61,019 nucleotides of DNA from the NCBI GenBank assembly GCA_001275005.1, contig JWZX01002355.1, positions 1-61,019 of the forward strand, in the 5' to 3' direction. Origin of the DNA: Chrysochromulina tobinii (Eukaryota > Haptophyta > Prymnesiales > Chrysochromulinaceae). Of the stretch, positions 58,359 to 61,019 are shown piece by piece; position 1 is the first letter of the stretch, and every line of letters begins with the position of its first letter. Position numbers and translations under genes: made by a program. Under the pieces are notes generated by a model, which saw only the letters and a list, made by a program, of their open reading frames with translations, was not told where the DNA came from and did no database searches.

Positions 58359-58397
<39 letters not shown>

Positions 58398-58485
58398 CCA
58401 TATATTCGGTGATAATGCGGCGCACTGCTATGAGCGCGGCCACCAGCGCCGAGGCAGCGAGCAATCGGCGCCAAGCCGAGAGCAT
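57187..58485 (-). CDS. Endonuclease/exonuclease/phosphatase (EEP) superfamily protein with signal anchor and polyserine linker
   Basis: 432 aa from the ATG at 58485. N-terminal hydrophobic anchor (LLAASALVAALIAV, ~8-22), then a ~45-residue Ser/Ile tract coded by an AGC repeat (58259-58393), a Pro-rich region, a basic patch (KRKLRKRNRHKRP), and the EEP domain. Its motifs: LLHWNILDGG (metal-binding Asn), LTLNELNGF (catalytic Glu), ALCVTHLNPHD, MLVGDLNTLS (Asp/Asn), LDYCLVND and SLSDHYPLEVHF (Asp-His). The family includes deadenylases, sphingomyelinases, inositol phosphatases and nucleases. The Asn-rich HLNPH and DLNT patterns do not discriminate, so substrate is open. Membrane-tethered by the N-terminus. 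Confidence 0.85.
58259..58393. repeat. CTG/CAG trinucleotide tract coding polyserine
   Basis: About 45 triplets of CTG on the plus strand (AGC, Ser, in the minus-strand gene), interrupted by ATA and ATGATGATA (Ile) and TTG. It is the third trinucleotide expansion in the window. Confidence 0.9.
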
Positions 58486-58833
58486 TTTCAGAGATTGCCC
58501 AAGACGACGTCCCGATCGGTATGGACGGTATGACGCCAACGTTCTGAACTTGCTTACGTGTACTCGCGTACAGTCTATCTCTGGTGGTGTGTATGGCTTG
58601 CAACAACTAGGTACAGAACGCCAATAGCCCTATGGCTGTTTCACTCGAGTTGCAACAAGTCAAGTCAAGTCAAGTCAAATCCAATCCAATCAAAATTTTG
58701 ATGTCGGTCGCACTTTATCACATCGTTTTCACGCCTGATCGACTCGCGTGACATGCAGCGTGAGGTTCGTTCCCAGCGATTCGAGTGCATGGGAAATTCG
58801 TCAGGCGAACCAGATTTCGTCGAGCTCCGAACC
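58486..58833. promoter_or_regulatory. Bidirectional upstream region with CAAGT pentamer repeat
   Basis: 348 bp between divergent ATGs. At ~58657-58678 the pentamer CAAGT/CAAGTC is repeated about four times and grades into CCAAT-like units (AATCCAATCCAATC). CCAAT-type boxes are plausible promoter elements for the ferredoxin-like gene. An ATG at 58753 in frame with it is a possible longer start. Confidence 0.5.
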
Positions 58834-59259
58834 ATGCGCGCCGGCGTGTTGCTTCTCCTCGTTCACACGGTGGTCGTTTCTGCATTCGCGCTGCCTTCGG
58901 CTGGTGTACGCGCCACCGCCGAACGGAGCACAGCCGTGCGCATGGGCATGTTCGATGGGCTCAAGGGCGCCTTTGCCAACGACGACACCCTCGGAAAGCG
59001 AGAGAATGCTGGTCTGTCCAAAGAGAAGACGAAGCGAACGGTGACGTGGGTCGGACCCAAGGGAGAGAAAAAAGTGGCACAGGCTCTTGCGGGTCAGAAG
59101 CTCCGCGATGTCGCGCGCAGCTGCAATATTCCCATCAAATACGACTGCAACGAAGGCACCTGCAAGACCTGCGAGGCGCAGGTTGGAAGTGGACGAGCAA
59201 AGATCTGCGTGACCAAGATGCCGGACAAGGATGTGACGATCAAGTACAACATCCGTTGA
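58834..59259 (+). CDS. Plastid-targeted compact 2Fe-2S ferredoxin-like protein
   Basis: 141 aa from the ATG at 58834, chosen because it puts a signal peptide (MRAGVLLLLVHTVVVSAFA) at the very N-terminus with an SAFALP junction typical of complex-plastid leaders; the ATG at 58753 would add 27 residues. The mature part starts near MGMFDGLKGAFAND. The ferredoxin-like part (~68-141) has VTWVGPKGEKK, then LRDVARSCNIPIKYDC and the cluster C105-X4-C110-X2-C113 and C125. The last spacing is only 11 residues instead of the ~29 usual in plant-type ferredoxins, so the loop and one strand are missing. Likely an iron-sulphur electron carrier or assembly-related protein in the plastid; whether it holds a normal cluster is open. 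Confidence 0.82.
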   Translation: MRAGVLLLLVHTVVVSAFALPSAGVRATAERSTAVRMGMFDGLKGAFANDDTLGKRENAGLSKEKTKRTVTWVGPKGEKKVAQALAGQKLRDVARSCNIPIKYDCNEGTCKTCEAQVGSGRAKICVTKMPDKDVTIKYNIR

Positions 59260-59810
59260 GTGCAAAGTCCATGGCTGAGGTGCGCATGCTCCAGATCAAC
59301 GTGGCCAATCTGCCATGTGAGGAGACGACAGTCTCTTGCCGCATTGTGCAGACAGCCGTGTCGGATGTCGCTGGCATGTCGATGTGATGTGCCATGGCAT
59401 GTGGCATGGCATGGCAATGTGTCTTCTCATTTGGTTACCGTACGCATGTGGCCTGTTCTGTATGTAAGGGATGTGTCTCGTCGTCCGAATATGTTTGCCC
59501 GCGCGGCCCTGGATAGATCGCCAGTGCGAGCTCGGCGGGGCGCGGGCGCGGTTCTATGGGATTGCGCGGCACGACGTGAGCGCCGCCGTCTTCGGCGCTG
59601 TCGTTAACCGCTCACACACATCTGACTCACATGTTCACATGCACTGCTGAAACGGAGCCTCACCCTCAGCCTGACCCTAAGTTTCGCATCTGGCTCGAAC
59701 ACTGCGCGGCTCGGCTCCGAACGCCCTAACGGCTTAAAATATAAATATCATCACTGAGCGGACCTGTAGAGGTCTGTACGACTTCTTACTTTCTGAGTTC
59801 ATCTCACAAG
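59260..59810. other. Convergent intergenic region
   Basis: 551 bases. A short GGCATG/GCATGTG repeat occurs at ~59388-59420. No gene or RNA recognised. Confidence 0.5.
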
Positions 59811-61019
59811 TCACAACAAAAGGAGGGCCCTCTTCGCACCGGGAGTTGTCGTACGCGGCGACCATTCGCCGCGCTCCGACCGTCTCGGCGAGCCCCTCGG
59901 ACTCGGCGTCGATGCCGACCGATTGGTCGGTAGCGGTCGAAGGGCGTGGAAAGCCACACAGACGGCCGACACGCCCGCAACGAGCCAAACGACAATCGCG
60001 AACAGAGGTGAGGGTGGAGGCGGTGGGGGCGGGAGTGAGGGCAGCGGTGAGGGTGGCGGCGAGGGCGGCGGCGGCGAGGGCGGCGGTGAAGGTGGCGGCG
60101 CTGGCGGCGGTGAGGGTGGTGGCGAGGGCGATGGCGGGGGCGATGGTGGAGGAGACGGTGGCGGTGGTGAAGGCGGCGGTGGCGAGGGAGCTGTGAAGAC
60201 ATACGCTGCGCTATACGTCCAAGTGAACGCGCTTCGCCACGCTGTGGTCGCTCGAGCAGTCACGCAGTCGGGGTATGGGGTCGCAGCGGGACAGGTGATC
60301 TGGATGATGTTGCTAGACTGTGGCACGTAGCCGATGCCTTGGTTCGTAAAGCTGGTCCTCTCTGCGGTGACAGCGAGCCCAACCAACTGCGTTGCCATGG
60401 CGGTGGTGCAGCAGCCAGCGATGGCGGTGAGTCGCCGACGTCCGTGGCGGTCATGGCCGTCAGTCGCGCCGGTAGCACCATTAGATCCATCGGGAAAGTC
60501 GTGGACGACTCCATCTACTGTTGCCGTGCCTGCCCCCAACTGCCGGCGCCTTGAAAACAAGTCAAGACCAGGGGGTAGAAACTGTACCTCCGATGAGACA
60601 GTGGTAATAGTGCCTCCGGGTGGCGCTGCTGGGGGAGGCTCCGGAGGCGATGGCGGCGGCGACGGCGGCGGAGGCGAAGGTGGCGGCAGCGGCGGAGGGC
60701 TCGGTGGTGGCGGCGAGGGTGGTGGTGATGGCGGCGGTGGTGAGGGAGGCGGCGAAGGTGGTGGCGGCCTTGGTGGCGGTGACGGTGGCGGCGGCGAGGG
60801 AGGAGGTTTGGGTGGCGGCGAGGGCGGAGGTGATGGTGGCGGCGGTGAGGGGGGTGGCTCTGGCGGAGGGCTGGGTGGTGGTGGCGAGGGCGGCGGCGAT
60901 GGAGGGGGTGGAGATGGTGGCGGAGGGGAAGGCGGTGGTGGTAGTGGTGGCGGTGAGGGTGGGGGCGGGCTTGGCGGAGGGGAAGGCGGCGGAGGCGAGG
61001 GAGGTGGCTCTGGCGGAGG
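59811..61019 (-). CDS. Pherophorin-like Ser/Pro-rich membrane protein (5' partial)
   Basis: The frame is open from the window edge (61019) to the stop at 59811, ~402 residues. From the edge: ~125 residues of SPPPP/SPPP with PEPPP and PLPPP variants; then a globular segment starting GTITTVSSEVQFLPPG, with FSRRRQLGAGTATVDG, a Cys pair IAGCCTTAM, and the region VPQSSNIIQITCPAATPYPDC; a second SPPP block (~45 residues); one TM helix (FAIVVWLVAGVSAVCVAFHA); and a ~45-residue basic Ser/Arg tail. This mirrors the layout of the protein at the left end (Pro block, domain, Pro block, TM). A frame starting only at 60560 misses the upstream Pro block because it uses a TTG. A surface glycoprotein and probable target of prolyl hydroxylation and O-glycosylation. 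Confidence 0.8.
   Translation of the reverse strand, partial: PPPEPPPSPPPPSPPPSPPPPSPPPLPPPPSPPPPSPPPPSPPPSPPPPSPPPEPPPSPPPPSPPPSPPPKPPPSPPPPSPPPRPPPPSPPPSPPPPSPPPSPPPPSPPPLPPPSPPPPSPPPSPPEPPPAAPPGGTITTVSSEVQFLPPGLDLFSRRRQLGAGTATVDGVVHDFPDGSNGATGATDGHDRHGRRRLTAIAGCCTTAMATQLVGLAVTAERTSFTNQGIGYVPQSSNIIQITCPAATPYPDCVTARATTAWRSAFTWTYSAAYVFTAPSPPPPSPPPPSPPPSPPPSPSPPPSPPPAPPPSPPPSPPPPSPPPSPLPSLPPPPPPPSPLFAIVVWLVAGVSAVCVAFHALRPLPTNRSASTPSPRGSPRRSERGEWSPRTTTPGAKRALLLL

Overview
The window is nuclear DNA of a flagellated, photosynthetic eukaryotic microbe with a complex plastid, most likely a haptophyte or a similar secondary-plastid alga. The grounds are as follows. It is GC-rich. Genes are spliced with short introns whose 5' splice sites nearly all read GTGYGC. 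There are plastid preproteins with an ER-type signal followed by a transit region (a PsbP-domain protein and a ferredoxin-like protein). There are flagellar or cytoskeletal proteins (an axonemal dynein light-chain-domain protein and a MORN protein), pherophorin-like Ser-Pro-rich surface proteins, and many EF-hand proteins. Species cannot be fixed from the sequence alone.

Layout. Both ends lie inside pherophorin-like hydroxyproline-rich membrane proteins whose 5' ends are outside the window (left on +, right on -). From left to right: a TMEM198-like 7-TM protein (-), an EF-hand protein (+, spliced), an ABCB half transporter (-), a four-EF-hand protein (-), a two-EF-hand protein (+), an SR-like Pro-rich nuclear-type protein (-), cohesin SMC3 (+, three exons), an exostosin-like GT47 (-), a novel membrane-leader protein (-), a DEAD-box helicase with motif II DEGD (+), and a paralogue of the novel protein (+). 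Then come an EF-hand secretory or membrane protein (-), an OGT/GT41-like TPR glycosyltransferase (+), a GBP/atlastin-like GTPase (-), a MORN-repeat protein (+), a GT25-like membrane glycosyltransferase (+), a DOT1-fold-like methyltransferase (-), a SET-domain protein (+), an EF-hand/polyQ/YGSQ-repeat protein (-, spliced), and a large Cys-rich unknown (+). The last third holds a PsbP-domain protein (-, spliced), a quadruple CX9C protein (+, spliced), an AXDND1-like protein (+, spliced), two 2OG-Fe(II) oxygenases in tandem (-; the second is a ShKT-prolyl 4-hydroxylase, spliced), a U-box protein (+), an endonuclease/exonuclease/phosphatase protein (-) and a compact ferredoxin-like protein (+).

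How they fit together. Prolyl 4-hydroxylase, a second 2OG oxygenase, exostosin-like, GT25-like and GT41-like enzymes could serve modification of the Pro-rich surface proteins seen at both ends, but this is functional inference, not an operon. Gene order alternates strands strikingly: 11 head-to-head pairs with short shared upstream regions, 12 convergent pairs and only 6 tandem pairs.

Most notable: three unrelated genes carry introns built from a tandem 10-nt unit, consensus CTGATKGCCW. Each unit contains a CTGAT branch-point-like core, and each array is in sense orientation. These introns also show a near-duplicate of the downstream exon start at or near their 5' end. This looks like an introner-type or tandem-duplication intron family. 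Also notable are a previously unnamed two-block protein family present as two copies flanking a helicase gene, and a splice-dependent quadruple CX9C protein.
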